Source of the DNA: Clostridiales bacterium
GTDB taxonomy: Bacteria; Bacillota; Clostridia; Lachnospirales; Anaerotignaceae
DNA: 30,133 bases
NCBI GenBank assembly: GCA_018364635.1
Contig: JAGZLR010000026.1
Span: forward strand, 1 to 30,133
Direction: 5' to 3'
Made by a program: the position numbers and the translations under genes. The notes below the pieces were generated by a model. That model was not told the origin of the DNA. It saw only the letters and a program-made list of their open reading frames with translations, and did no database searches. Positions 13,630-22,326 of the stretch are shown piece by piece; position 1 is the first letter of the stretch, and every line of letters starts with the position of its first letter.

Positions 13630-14961
13630 ATGGGGACTTATATACCTTCAACAAAGGAAGAGCAGAGGCTTCTCCTCGACCAAGTAGGCTGTGGAACTTT
13701 TGAAGAGCTATTTTCTGCTGTACCAGATGAGGTGAAGTTAAAAAGACCACTAGATCTGCCAAAGGGTTCTTCTGAGATGGAAGTAAGATTGATGATGGAA
13801 AGTATAGCTGGCAAAAATAAGATATACCGCAGTATTTTTCGCGGAGCAGGTGCCTATGATCATTATATACCTTCTATCGTAAAAAGTGTTATCTCTAAGG
13901 AAGAATTTATAACAGCATATACGCCTTATCAAGCGGAAATCAGTCAAGGCGTTCTACAGTCAATTTATGAATTCCAATCTATGATTTGTTCTTTAACAGA
14001 AATGGACAGTGCTAATGCGTCTGTATATGATGGAGCGACAGCTGCTGCTGAAGCAGTCAGTTTATGTTTGGAAAAGAAAAGAAATAAAGTGTTTATTTCA
14101 GAAGGGGTAAATCCACAGGTTATTCGTGTTATTAAGACATATTGTCATGGAAATGGAGGAGAAGTAGTTTGCGTCCCACTAAACGATGGCCAGACAGATT
14201 GTGAAAATCTTAAAATGATGTTAGGTGAGGATAGTGCCTGTGTTTATATCCAACAGCCCAACTATTATGGGGTACTAGAAAATTGTGACGAAGTGTGTAA
14301 AATAACACACCAGACAAAGGCAAAGCTGATTATGGGAGTAAATCCTATTTCTTTAGGAATCCTTAAAACTCCAGGAGAAATAGGAGCCGATATTGCGGTA
14401 GGAGAGGGACAGCCGTTGGGAATACCTTTATCATTTGGCGGCCCTTACTTAGGATTTATGGCATGTAAAAGCAGTTTGACAAGAAAACTTCCAGGAAGAA
14501 TTGTCGGAGAAACGGTAGATATGGATGGAAATAGGGCATATGTTCTTACATTACAGGCGCGAGAACAGCATATTAAGCGCGAGAAAGCCTCTAGCAACAT
14601 ATGTTCTAATGAGGCCTATTGTGCTTTGGCAGCAGCGGTGTACATGGCGGCAATGGGACCTGGAGGATTGAGAGAGGCTGCAAAACAGTGCATGTCAAAA
14701 GCAGTATATTTGGCAGACCATCTGTCAGAGATTGGTTTTCCGATTAAATATCAGAAAGAGTTTTTCCACGAGTTTGTAACAGAATGTCCAATTGAGCCAC
14801 AGCGGATCATAGATGCTTTAGATCGTAAAGGAATTCTAGGAGGATTGCCATTGGAGTCAGGAGATATCCTCTGGTGTGTGACAGAAAAAATTAGTAAAGA
14901 ACAGATGGATGAATTGGCTGGAATCTTAAAGGAGGTGCTGAAAGATGCGTCTCATATTTGA
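13630..14961 (+). CDS. gcvPA: Glycine dehydrogenase (decarboxylating) subunit 1
   Basis: A 443-residue first subunit of the split P protein, which decarboxylates glycine on PLP and passes the aminomethyl group to GcvH. The N-terminus TYIPSTKEEQRLLLDQVG and the segments FRGAGAYDHYIPS, TPYQAEISQGVLQSIYEFQ and YDGATAAAEA are standard for GcvPA. It lacks the PLP lysine, as expected, since that lies in subunit 2. Two adjacent starts (GTG 13627, ATG 13630) share the ribosome region AGGGGGAGAGG; ATG is preferred. The gene overlaps gcvPB by 17 bases, so translation of the two subunits is probably coupled. Confidence 0.95.
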   Translation: MGTYIPSTKEEQRLLLDQVGCGTFEELFSAVPDEVKLKRPLDLPKGSSEMEVRLMMESIAGKNKIYRSIFRGAGAYDHYIPSIVKSVISKEEFITAYTPYQAEISQGVLQSIYEFQSMICSLTEMDSANASVYDGATAAAEAVSLCLEKKRNKVFISEGVNPQVIRVIKTYCHGNGGEVVCVPLNDGQTDCENLKMMLGEDSACVYIQQPNYYGVLENCDEVCKITHQTKAKLIMGVNPISLGILKTPGEIGADIAVGEGQPLGIPLSFGGPYLGFMACKSSLTRKLPGRIVGETVDMDGNRAYVLTLQAREQHIKREKASSNICSNEAYCALAAAVYMAAMGPGGLREAAKQCMSKAVYLADHLSEIGFPIKYQKEFFHEFVTECPIEPQRIIDALDRKGILGGLPLESGDILWCVTEKISKEQMDELAGILKEVLKDASHI

Positions 14962-16378
14962 AAGAAGCAGAAAAGGAAGAGGACTCTCTATCCTTCCGCC
15001 ATGTGATGTGCCTGTAAAGAAAGTGTCAATGGAACGCGAAAGTGCCCTAAAGTTACCAGAACTTTCAGAGACAGAAATTAGCCGGCACTATACAGAACTT
15101 ATGAAACAAACCTTTGGAGTCAATGATGGATTTTACCCGCTGGGATCATGTACAATGAAATATAATCCAAAAATTGATGATGAAATTGCACTGTTGGACG
15201 GTTTTACTAAAATTCATCCTCTTCAACCTCCTCAAACAGTCCAAGGTTGCTTGGAAGTTTACGCATTGGCGGAAAAGTATTTTTCAGAAATTACCGGAAT
15301 GGATCATATGACATTTCAGCCAGCTGCAGGAGCACATGGAGAGTTCACAGGGCTTATGTTAATCAAAGCATATCATGAAGATAGGGGAGACTACTACAGG
15401 ACAAAGATTATTATTCCAGATTCAGCCCATGGAACGAATCCGGCAAGTGCTGCAATGGCTGGTTTTGATGTCATTAACATTCCGTCAGCGGAAGATGGAT
15501 GTGTTGATATCAACCGTTTGAGGGAAGTTGTAGATGAACAGACTGCTGGATTAATGCTTACAAATCCTAATACAGTAGGAATTTTTGATAAAAATATTCT
15601 TGAGATTACAGAAATTGTTCATCAGGCTGGAGGTCTTAATTATTATGATGGAGCAAACTTAAATGCAATTGTAGGTCAAGTTCGTCCTGGGGATATGGGA
15701 TTTGATGTAATTCATTTAAATTTGCATAAAACTTTTGCAACGCCTCATGGTGGCGGTGGCCCAGGCAGCGGACCGGTCGGGTGTAAGCAGTTTTTAGGTG
15801 AGTATCTTCCTGGAAAATGTGTGATAAAGGACCCAGATGGCTTATATCAATGGATATCAATGGATAAATCTATTGGGGATGTGAGAAGTTTCTGGGGAAA
15901 CTTTGCAGTTGTAGTAAAAGCTTTGACTTATATTCTTACTTTGGGTAGAGATGGAATTACTGAGGTGTCAAAAAATGCAGTGCTTAACGCCAATTATGTG
16001 TTGGCCAAATTGTCTGATATATTGAAAAGCCCATTTGGAAGTAGATGCATGCATGAGTTTGTCATATCAATGGAACACCTAAAAAAAGAAAATGGTGTAG
16101 CAGCTTTAGACTTTGCGAAAGGTCTTTTAGACGAAGGAATTCATCCGCCAACGATGTATTTTCCTCTAATTGTTCAGGAAGCACTAATGATTGAACCAAC
16201 AGAAACAGAATCTGTAGAAATGCTAGATCAGGTGATTGATATTTTTCATAAAGTGTATCAAAAGGCGGTTAATTCGCCTGACGAGTTAAAAAATGCACCT
16301 ACTGAGACTTCTGTGCGCCGTTTAGATGAAGTGAGTGCAGCGAGAAGGCCGAGGATTAATTACTATTTCAATAAGTGA
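14945..16378 (+). CDS. gcvPB: Glycine dehydrogenase (decarboxylating) subunit 2
   Basis: A 477-residue PLP-bearing subunit of split glycine decarboxylase. The Schiff-base lysine is Lys262 in HLNLHKTFATPHGGGGPG. Other family blocks are GFYPLGSCTMKYNPK (62-76), FQPAAGAHGEFTGLM and AHGTNPASAAMAGF. The start ATG 14945 lies inside gcvPA, preceded by AAGGAGGTG at ideal spacing. It is the last gene of the operon and a terminator follows at 16423. No lpdA/L-protein gene is present, so dihydrolipoamide dehydrogenase must be encoded elsewhere. Confidence 0.97.
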   Translation: MRLIFERSRKGRGLSILPPCDVPVKKVSMERESALKLPELSETEISRHYTELMKQTFGVNDGFYPLGSCTMKYNPKIDDEIALLDGFTKIHPLQPPQTVQGCLEVYALAEKYFSEITGMDHMTFQPAAGAHGEFTGLMLIKAYHEDRGDYYRTKIIIPDSAHGTNPASAAMAGFDVINIPSAEDGCVDINRLREVVDEQTAGLMLTNPNTVGIFDKNILEITEIVHQAGGLNYYDGANLNAIVGQVRPGDMGFDVIHLNLHKTFATPHGGGGPGSGPVGCKQFLGEYLPGKCVIKDPDGLYQWISMDKSIGDVRSFWGNFAVVVKALTYILTLGRDGITEVSKNAVLNANYVLAKLSDILKSPFGSRCMHEFVISMEHLKKENGVAALDFAKGLLDEGIHPPTMYFPLIVQEALMIEPTETESVEMLDQVIDIFHKVYQKAVNSPDELKNAPTETSVRRLDEVSAARRPRINYYFNK

Positions 16379-16422
16379 TAGATTATATTTGGAAGAAAGC
16401 GTTTGATAGAGTGATAGAATAG

Positions 16423-16457
16423 AAGAGAGTATGGCAAAGCTGTACTCTCTTTTGTTT
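16423..16457 (+). terminator. Intrinsic terminator of the gcv operon
   Basis: A 9-bp stem, AAGAGAGTA (16423-16431) against TACTCTCTT (16443-16451), with an 11-base loop and the tail TTTGTTT. It lies 45 bases past the gcvPB stop. Confidence 0.8.
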
Positions 16458-16717
16458 AGCATAATTGACATATAGAAAGGAGAATATTTAGTATATTTTG
16501 TTAAAAAAGCTTGACTATTTTTTAAATATGTCAGATGTTTTTATATTGAATACATATGTGTGTGTATAATGTACAGTTACAGGGGAAATATTTTAAGTAA
16601 CCTGATGAATCTAAAGAAAGATCATATAAAACTATTGATTTTATTTAGATTGTTATATAAAATAACAAATAAATATTACAGCTCTTTGTAATTGTTTGGA
16701 GAAGGAGAGATTATTTT
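16458..16717 (+). other. Promoter region and long leader of pyc
   Basis: A perfect TATAAT lies at 16565-16570. The -35 region 17 bases upstream (TATATT) is poor, so an activator or another site may be needed. The resulting leader of about 140 bases can form short hairpins: GTTAC/GTAAC (16576-16580 with 16597-16601), GTTAT/ATAAC (16652-16656 with 16662-16666), and ATTACA/TGTAAT (16675-16680 with 16687-16692) just before the ribosome site GGAGAAGGAG. I recognise no known riboswitch class or terminator in it, and no gene. Confidence 0.4.
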
Positions 16718-19700
16718 ATGCAGGAAAATATCAGAAAGTTTAAAAAGGTTCTGGTAGCAAATCGTGGAGAAATTGCGATTCGTGTATACAGAGCTTTAAA
16801 TGAGCTTGGCATACAGACTGTTGGTATCTATTCAAAAGAGGATGTTTATTCTTTGTTCAGAACAAAGACTGATGAATCCTATATGCTGGATACCAATAAG
16901 GGGCCAATTGACGCTTATTTGGATATCAATACAATTATTAAAATTGCAAAGACAAAGCAGTGCGATGCAATTCATCCTGGATATGGGTTTCTCTCTGAAA
17001 ATCCAGAATTCGTGGAGGCTTGTGAAAAAGCAGGTATTGCGTTTATTGGGCCAACAAAAGAAACGATGTGTGCGATGGGTGATAAGATATCCTCAAAACA
17101 GATTGCTATTGAATGTGGTGTACCGATTATACCTGGTGTAGATCACGCTATTAAGTCTTTGGATGAAGTGATGAAAGTCTCTGAACGGGTAGGTTATCCT
17201 GTGATGCTGAAAGCATCCAATGGCGGCGGCGGCCGAGGAATGAGAATTGTAAACAGCGCAGAAGAAATGCCAAAAGAATTTGAAGAGGCACGTAATGAGG
17301 CCAAAAAAGCTTTTGGTGATGATAAGATATTTGTAGAGAAATATCTGCGCAATCCAAAACATGTAGAAGTTCAAATTTTAGGAGACAAATACGGTAATAT
17401 TGTCCATTTATTTGATCGAGATTGCTCTGTGCAAAGACGTCATCAGAAAGTTGTAGAATATGCACCTGCTTTTACTTTAAAAGATTCCACAAGAGAAAAA
17501 ATATTTGCTGATGCTATCAAGTTATCAAAAAAAGTAAATTATAAGAATGCTGGTACATTAGAATTTTTGGTGGATGCTGATGAAAATTATTACTTTATTG
17601 AAATGAACCCAAGAATTCAGGTAGAGCATACTGTGACAGAAATGATTACAGGGATTGACATTGTCCGTACACAAATTTTAGTGGAAGAAGGATATGCACT
17701 TGATTCGAAGGAAATCAACATTCCTTCCCAAGAATCCATTGTATCTAACGGTTACGCAATCCAGATGCGTGTTACAACAGAAGATCCATCTAATCATTTC
17801 CTTCCAGATACTGGAAAAATTGCAGTTTATCGTTCTGCTTCTGGTAATGGTATTCGTTTGGACGGTGGTACTGCATATAGTGGTGCTGAAATTACGCCGT
17901 TCTATGACAGTCTGCTTGTAAAAATTATTGCCCATGATAGACATTTTGGCACAGCAGTACATAAATCCATTCGTGCTCTAAAAGAAACTCGTATTCGTGG
18001 TGTAAAAACAAATATTCCTTTCTTAATTAATGTTTTGGCAAATCCTATTTTTATGGAAGGAGAAGCAACAACAACATTTATCGAAAATACACCAGAGCTT
18101 TTTGAAATTTCTTTGGGCATGGACCGTGCTACAAAGATTGCAGAATTTATTGGCAATAAAATTGTCAATGAAGCCAAAGGCGATAAGCCGGTTTTTGATA
18201 AAATTACAGCACCAAAAGTGGAAAGCTCTGCTACCCATGGAGCAAGAGACGAATTTTTAGCATTAGGAGCAGAAGGTTTTACACAGAAAATTCTAAAAGA
18301 AAAGAAACTATACGTTACAGATACAACATTCCGTGATGCACACCAGTCTCTGTTTGCGACAAGGCTCCGTACAAAAGATATTATGCTTGCGGCATCATTG
18401 GAAAATAAAATGTTGGAAAATGCTTTTAGCTGTGAGGCATGGGGAGGCGCAACATTTGATGTTGCTTACAGATTTTTGAAAGAGTCTCCATGGAGCAGGT
18501 TAAAGTATATGAGAAAAGCAATGCCTAATACGCTGATTCAAATGCTATTGCGAGCATCTAACGCTGTAGGTTATACGAATTATCCTGATAATGTGGTAAA
18601 AGGATTTATTCGTGAGTCTGCTGAAAATGGTATTGATGTTTTCCGTATTTTTGATAGTTTGAACTGGATAGAAAATATGAAAATGCCAGTGGAAGAAGCT
18701 TTAAAGACAGGCAAGATTGTTGAGGGAGCAATCTGTTATACAGGAGATTTATTGAATCCGAAGGAGACAAAATATACTGTTGATTATTATGTAAATAAAG
18801 CCAAAGCTTTGGAAGAAATGGGATGTCATATATTTACAATTAAAGATATGGCTGGGCTCCTGAAACCATATGCTGCAAAAAAACTTGTAAGTGCGTTGAA
18901 AGAGGAGCTTCATATTCCAGTGCATCTTCATACTCACGATTCTACAGGAAATGGTGTTAGTACTGTTCTGATGGCAGCAGAAGCAGGCGTAGATATTGTG
19001 GATCTTGCGATTGAGTCTATGAGTACGCTTACAAGCCAACCTTCCATGAATTCTGTCGTAGAGGCGTTAAAAGGAACAGAGCGAGATACAGGGCTTCATA
19101 TGCAAGAATTGCGGGAGATGAGCAATTATTTCCAAAAGGTAAGAAAAGTTTATTCTGGTTTTGAAAGCGGTATGAAAACACCAAATACAGAAATATATAA
19201 GTATGAGATTCCTGGCGGCCAGTATTCCAATCTTCTTGCACAGGTAAAATTTATGGGATCTGCGGACGATTTTGAGGAAATCAAAAAGTTATATAAAGAC
19301 GTCAACAAAATGTTTGGCAATATCATTAAGGTTACGCCATCTGCTAAAATTGTCGGTGATATGGCAATTTTTATGTATAAAAATGGGTTGACGGCTGAGA
19401 ATATTATGACGGAAGGAAAAGATTTATCTTATCCTGATTCTGTGATCCAATATTTCTCTGGTATGATTGGTCAGCCAGACGGTGGTTTTCCAAAAGATTT
19501 ACAGGAATTGATACTGAAAGGCAAAGAGCCGATTACAGTACGCCCAGGTGCTATGTTGCCGCCAGCAGACTTCGATTCCATAAAAGAATATTTGACAACG
19601 ACTCATACTATGCACAAAATTAATAACAAAAATGTTCTCAGTTATGCATTGTACCCAAAAGTTTATGATGAATATTGTGAGCATTTAGAGTTATACAATG

Positions 19701-20158
19701 ATGTAAGTCTTCTAGACAGCCATGTTTATTTTTATGGTCTAGCGAAAGGCGAAGAAACCGTTTTGCGTCTTGGCGAAGGAAAAGATATTTTGATCAAGTA
19801 TGTGGATAGCTCAGATCCAGATGAATTTGGCATCCGTTCTTTGACCTTTGAGATCAATGGCGTTGTCCGCGTAATACGTGTTCAAGACAAGAAACTTGCA
19901 ATTAAGAGCGACCATAGATTAAAAGCTGACAAAACAAATCCAGCACATCTAGGTTCTACACTTCCTGGTACTGTAGGAAAGATTGTAGTAAAACCAGGAG
20001 ATATAGTGAAGAAGAATCAGTTATTGATGACAGTAGAAGCAATGAAGATGGAAACTAGCGTTCTTTCTAAAGTAGACGGAAAGGTAGATCATATTTATGT
20101 CAAAGAAGGCGATAGGGTAAGTCAGGAAGAACTTTTGGTTAGCTTTATCCTTGAGTAA
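16718..20158 (+). CDS. pyc: Pyruvate carboxylase
   Basis: A 1146-residue biotin enzyme converting pyruvate, bicarbonate and ATP to oxaloacetate. All domains are in one chain. The biotin carboxylase/ATP-grasp domain (about 5-460) has KVLVANRGEIAIRV, the glycine-rich KASNGGGGRGMRIV and EMNPRIQVEHTVTE. The carboxyltransferase barrel (about 530-800) starts at YVTDTTFRDAHQSL and holds the metal site HLHTHDSTGNG. An allosteric linker region follows, then the biotin carrier domain (about 1075-1146) with VEAMKMETS, where Lys1110 carries biotin. The length matches the alpha4-type enzyme. Start ATG 16718 follows GGAGAAGGAG. It is a single-gene unit with a structured leader and no good terminator before mrp. 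Its anaplerotic role fits the aspartate-family genes nearby. Confidence 0.98.
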   Translation: MQENIRKFKKVLVANRGEIAIRVYRALNELGIQTVGIYSKEDVYSLFRTKTDESYMLDTNKGPIDAYLDINTIIKIAKTKQCDAIHPGYGFLSENPEFVEACEKAGIAFIGPTKETMCAMGDKISSKQIAIECGVPIIPGVDHAIKSLDEVMKVSERVGYPVMLKASNGGGGRGMRIVNSAEEMPKEFEEARNEAKKAFGDDKIFVEKYLRNPKHVEVQILGDKYGNIVHLFDRDCSVQRRHQKVVEYAPAFTLKDSTREKIFADAIKLSKKVNYKNAGTLEFLVDADENYYFIEMNPRIQVEHTVTEMITGIDIVRTQILVEEGYALDSKEINIPSQESIVSNGYAIQMRVTTEDPSNHFLPDTGKIAVYRSASGNGIRLDGGTAYSGAEITPFYDSLLVKIIAHDRHFGTAVHKSIRALKETRIRGVKTNIPFLINVLANPIFMEGEATTTFIENTPELFEISLGMDRATKIAEFIGNKIVNEAKGDKPVFDKITAPKVESSATHGARDEFLALGAEGFTQKILKEKKLYVTDTTFRDAHQSLFATRLRTKDIMLAASLENKMLENAFSCEAWGGATFDVAYRFLKESPWSRLKYMRKAMPNTLIQMLLRASNAVGYTNYPDNVVKGFIRESAENGIDVFRIFDSLNWIENMKMPVEEALKTGKIVEGAICYTGDLLNPKETKYTVDYYVNKAKALEEMGCHIFTIKDMAGLLKPYAAKKLVSALKEELHIPVHLHTHDSTGNGVSTVLMAAEAGVDIVDLAIESMSTLTSQPSMNSVVEALKGTERDTGLHMQELREMSNYFQKVRKVYSGFESGMKTPNTEIYKYEIPGGQYSNLLAQVKFMGSADDFEEIKKLYKDVNKMFGNIIKVTPSAKIVGDMAIFMYKNGLTAENIMTEGKDLSYPDSVIQYFSGMIGQPDGGFPKDLQELILKGKEPITVRPGAMLPPADFDSIKEYLTTTHTMHKINNKNVLSYALYPKVYDEYCEHLELYNDVSLLDSHVYFYGLAKGEETVLRLGEGKDILIKYVDSSDPDEFGIRSLTFEINGVVRVIRVQDKKLAIKSDHRLKADKTNPAHLGSTLPGTVGKIVVKPGDIVKKNQLLMTVEAMKMETSVLSKVDGKVDHIYVKEGDRVSQEELLVSFILE

Positions 20159-20175
20159 AAGTTTTGATTTTATGA

Positions 20176-20204
20176 TAGACGAAACGAGTATTGTTTGCTA
20201 TAAT
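20176..20204 (+). promoter_or_regulatory. Probable sigma-A promoter for the Mrp gene
   Basis: A perfect TATAAT (20199-20204) is preceded, 17 bases away, by TAGACG (20176-20181), a four-of-six match to TTGACA. It lies between pyc and mrp, giving a leader of about 36 bases. Confidence 0.5.
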
Positions 20205-20246
20205 ATTTGTTTAGAAACATTTATTTATAGTAGGAGATGAAGACAA

Positions 20247-21080
20247 ATGAGCAGTAGTTGTGATAAATCTAATTGCGCTAGCTGTACAGAAAATTGTTCA
20301 CAAAGAGTAGTAGACATGCACGAACCATGTAATCCAAAAAGTAAAATCAAACATGTGATTAGTATTATCAGCGGTAAGGGTGGCGTTGGTAAGTCTTTGG
20401 TTACTAGCAGTTTAGCCGTAGCATTAAATAAAAAAGGCTATAAGGTTGGCGTGCTGGATGCAGATATTACTGGTCCATCGATACCAAAAGTGTTTGGGCT
20501 TAAAGAAAAGGCTTATGGTACAGAGGATGGTATGTATCCAATGGAAACCCCAAATGGTATAAAAGTTATGTCTGTTAATTTGTTGCTAGATGACAGTGAA
20601 GCACCAGTTATTTGGAGAGGTCCAATTCTAGGTGGTGTAGTAAAGCAGTTCTGGACAGATGTAATTTGGGGAGAGCTGGATTTTTTGCTGATTGATATGC
20701 CTCCAGGAACAGGGGATGTACCTTTGACAGTTTTCCAAAGTATTCCTCTGACAGGGGCCGTAATTGTTACTTCTCCTCAAGATTTGGTAGGAATGATTGT
20801 GAAAAAGTCTTACTATATGGCAGAAAAGATGAATATTCATATGTTTGGCATTGTAGAAAATATGAGCTATATGAAATGTCCTGATTGTGGTAAAGTACTT
20901 TATCCTTTTGGAGAGGGAAAAACAGAAACTATAGCAAAGGAAATGGGATTACAGTTCCTTGGAAAACTTCCAATCAATCCTGAAGTTGCTGCAAAATGTG
21001 ATGCAGGCGCTTTAGAGGAAGCAGATATCAGCTATATGGATGAGACGGTAGAAAAGTTAATAGGTAAAGTGAATCAATAA
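20247..21080 (+). CDS. Mrp/NBP35 family iron-sulfur cluster carrier ATPase
   Basis: A 277-residue P-loop ATPase of the MinD/Mrp class, which binds a bridging Fe-S cluster and delivers it to target proteins in the cytoplasm. The deviant Walker A motif GKGGVGKS is at 43-50, the switch region is VLDADITGPS, and Walker B is LLIDMPPGTGD. The cluster-binding pair is CPDC at about residues 211-214. The N-terminus adds four cysteines (5, 10, 13, 17; C-x4-C-x2-C-x3-C), like the N-terminal cluster region of Nbp35-type proteins. It lacks the DUF59 domain found in some Mrp proteins. ATG 20247 follows TAGGAGATG at suitable spacing. Possible clients in this window are MutY and the serine dehydratase, but that is speculation. 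Confidence 0.93.
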   Translation: MSSSCDKSNCASCTENCSQRVVDMHEPCNPKSKIKHVISIISGKGGVGKSLVTSSLAVALNKKGYKVGVLDADITGPSIPKVFGLKEKAYGTEDGMYPMETPNGIKVMSVNLLLDDSEAPVIWRGPILGGVVKQFWTDVIWGELDFLLIDMPPGTGDVPLTVFQSIPLTGAVIVTSPQDLVGMIVKKSYYMAEKMNIHMFGIVENMSYMKCPDCGKVLYPFGEGKTETIAKEMGLQFLGKLPINPEVAAKCDAGALEEADISYMDETVEKLIGKVNQ

Positions 21081-21087
21081 ATAAGAG

Positions 21088-21114
21088 AAAGGCGCTCGGT
21101 TGAGCGCCTTTTTT
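21088..21114. terminator. Intrinsic terminator after mrp
   Basis: A 7-bp GC-rich stem GGCGCTC/GAGCGCC (21091-21097 with 21102-21108), loop GGTT and T6. On the minus strand the same hairpin is followed by TTTCTCTTATT and may also end the convergent Cys-rich gene. Confidence 0.9.
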
Positions 21115-21157
21115 ATATGAAAGAGTGAGCTGTTTCTCCAGTGCTTAAATTTTTAAG

Positions 21158-22150
21158 TTATCTGTTTGAACAGCAGCAATTGCTGTCACAGCATTTTTTT
21201 GCTTTATTTGCAAAATAGTCAGGGTTTGCTGGCGGTGTAAAGATTTCCATTGGGAAGTCAATATTGTCAAAGAAATCGCAAGGTGTATCTGCGCCGGAAA
21301 CTGCTGTACATTCCTGAGGCATGCAAATGCCGGCAGAAGGTACCAGGAGGTTTACTAAACGGAATACTTTAATAATAGCAAATAATCCGATAGTAACATC
21401 TACAGAAACAGGTGTATTTGAAATACCGCAGCTGCAATCGTTATTGCATCCGCAGTTATTACATCCACATCCAGATCCGCAGCTGGAGCAGCCAGAGTTG
21501 CATCCGCATCCACAGCCAGAATTACAGCCACAGCAAGCATATTTTAGTTCGGCAGCTAAAGCAACTGCCTTACCTTCTACAGATACAAAAGGATCTGCGC
21601 TAACAACTCCTGAGTTGTCATCTGTACGGATTAGATCACTTGTCATAACAATACCTGTACCGATAGAACCAAACAGAATTGTCTTTAGATTGTAAACACT
21701 GTTTGCATTGGTTCTACATATTTCACATCCGTCTGATGTGCGGAAAATTAAAGTATAGTTGAAGATAAATCTTGCTTCAATATCCCAATATCCAGGACGG
21801 AATGCATTAGGTTGTTTTTTTATAATGGAGATACGGCAAAGTCGGAAGTTTTCGATTGTTACATTTGTCGCATTTGGTGGTGGAACAATGATATCTCCTT
21901 CCTGAATCATATCAGAGCAGTTACATCCAGACGCTCTGGCTGGGCCTAAGATATCTGGTGTCAGACAAATCTGTGTGCGGCATTGGTCATAGATTTTATG
22001 TGCAATAATACAATCTTCATTAGTATTGCTGCCACCTACATTACCACAGGTGTTACTACACGTATTACTGCAACTGGTATTAACGCTGTTTACTGATTTG
22101 CTGCTGTTGTCACAGCCACAGGAGCTGCTTTCAAATTCAAAAGTTCCCAT
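21158..22150 (-). CDS. Cysteine-rich protein, putative spore coat or exosporium component
   Basis: A 330-residue protein with about 35 cysteines (over 10%), of which 14 fall between residues 206 and 241 in a low-complexity CGC/GCN-type stretch. Pairs or triplets also end the chain (KKCCDSNCCCSNR). Two cysteine-poor beta-type segments (about 85-200 and 245-275) flank the block, including RISIIKKQPNAFRPGYWDIE and VSVDVTIGLFAIIKVFRLV. There is no signal peptide or membrane segment. I do not recognise a named family. The composition resembles disulfide-cross-linked spore surface proteins, and the promoter looks mother-cell specific. The function is inferred from these two points only. ATG 22150 has GGAGG nine bases upstream. 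The gene stands alone, convergent with mrp. Confidence 0.7.
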   Translation of the reverse strand: MGTFEFESSSCGCDNSSKSVNSVNTSCSNTCSNTCGNVGGSNTNEDCIIAHKIYDQCRTQICLTPDILGPARASGCNCSDMIQEGDIIVPPPNATNVTIENFRLCRISIIKKQPNAFRPGYWDIEARFIFNYTLIFRTSDGCEICRTNANSVYNLKTILFGSIGTGIVMTSDLIRTDDNSGVVSADPFVSVEGKAVALAAELKYACCGCNSGCGCGCNSGCSSCGSGCGCNNCGCNNDCSCGISNTPVSVDVTIGLFAIIKVFRLVNLLVPSAGICMPQECTAVSGADTPCDFFDNIDFPMEIFTPPANPDYFANKAKKCCDSNCCCSNR

Positions 22151-22190
22151 ATATATCCTCCTTTTTTTGTGGAGAACAGCTACTCTGCTA

Positions 22191-22218
22191 TATCATATGT
22201 GCTATGACAAATTTGGTG
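22191..22218 (-). promoter_or_regulatory. Putative sigma-K (or sigma-E) sporulation promoter
   Basis: On the minus strand CATATGATA (22199-22191) matches the sigma-K -10 pattern CATAnnnTA in full. CACC (22218-22215) fits the short AC-centred -35 element, with a 15-base gap. Sigma-E, with -10 CATACAnT, fits less well. It lies about 40 bases before the Cys-rich gene, and no sigma-A-type pair is seen there. Confidence 0.55.
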
Positions 22219-22259
22219 AAAAGATAAATTTCGTGACATGTATGAATCTTAACCATTTC

Positions 22260-22288
22260 TTGACAATCACGAAGTAACGTTATAAACT
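22260..22288 (+). promoter_or_regulatory. Possible sigma-A promoter for the CNNM/CBS gene
   Basis: A perfect TTGACA (22260-22265) is followed 17 bases later by TAAACT (22283-22288); a TATAAA at 15-base spacing is an alternative. It lies about 40 bases before the start codon and is divergent from the sporulation promoter. Confidence 0.55.
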
Positions 22289-22326
22289 GAACAATAAGTA
22301 AAGCAAAAATGGAGGAATTTATTTTT

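Noticed and set aside
16602..16620. CTGATGA followed by a short possible stem, resembling a hammerhead ribozyme core, in the pyc leader
   Set aside because: The required GAAA after stem II and a third stem with a cleavage site are absent.
21321..21695. Long open frame antisense to the Cys-rich gene (His/Pro/Gln-rich product)
   Set aside because: It is the complement of the Cys/Gly/Asn repeat codons, has no ribosome site, and the minus-strand gene has both a ribosome site and a promoter.
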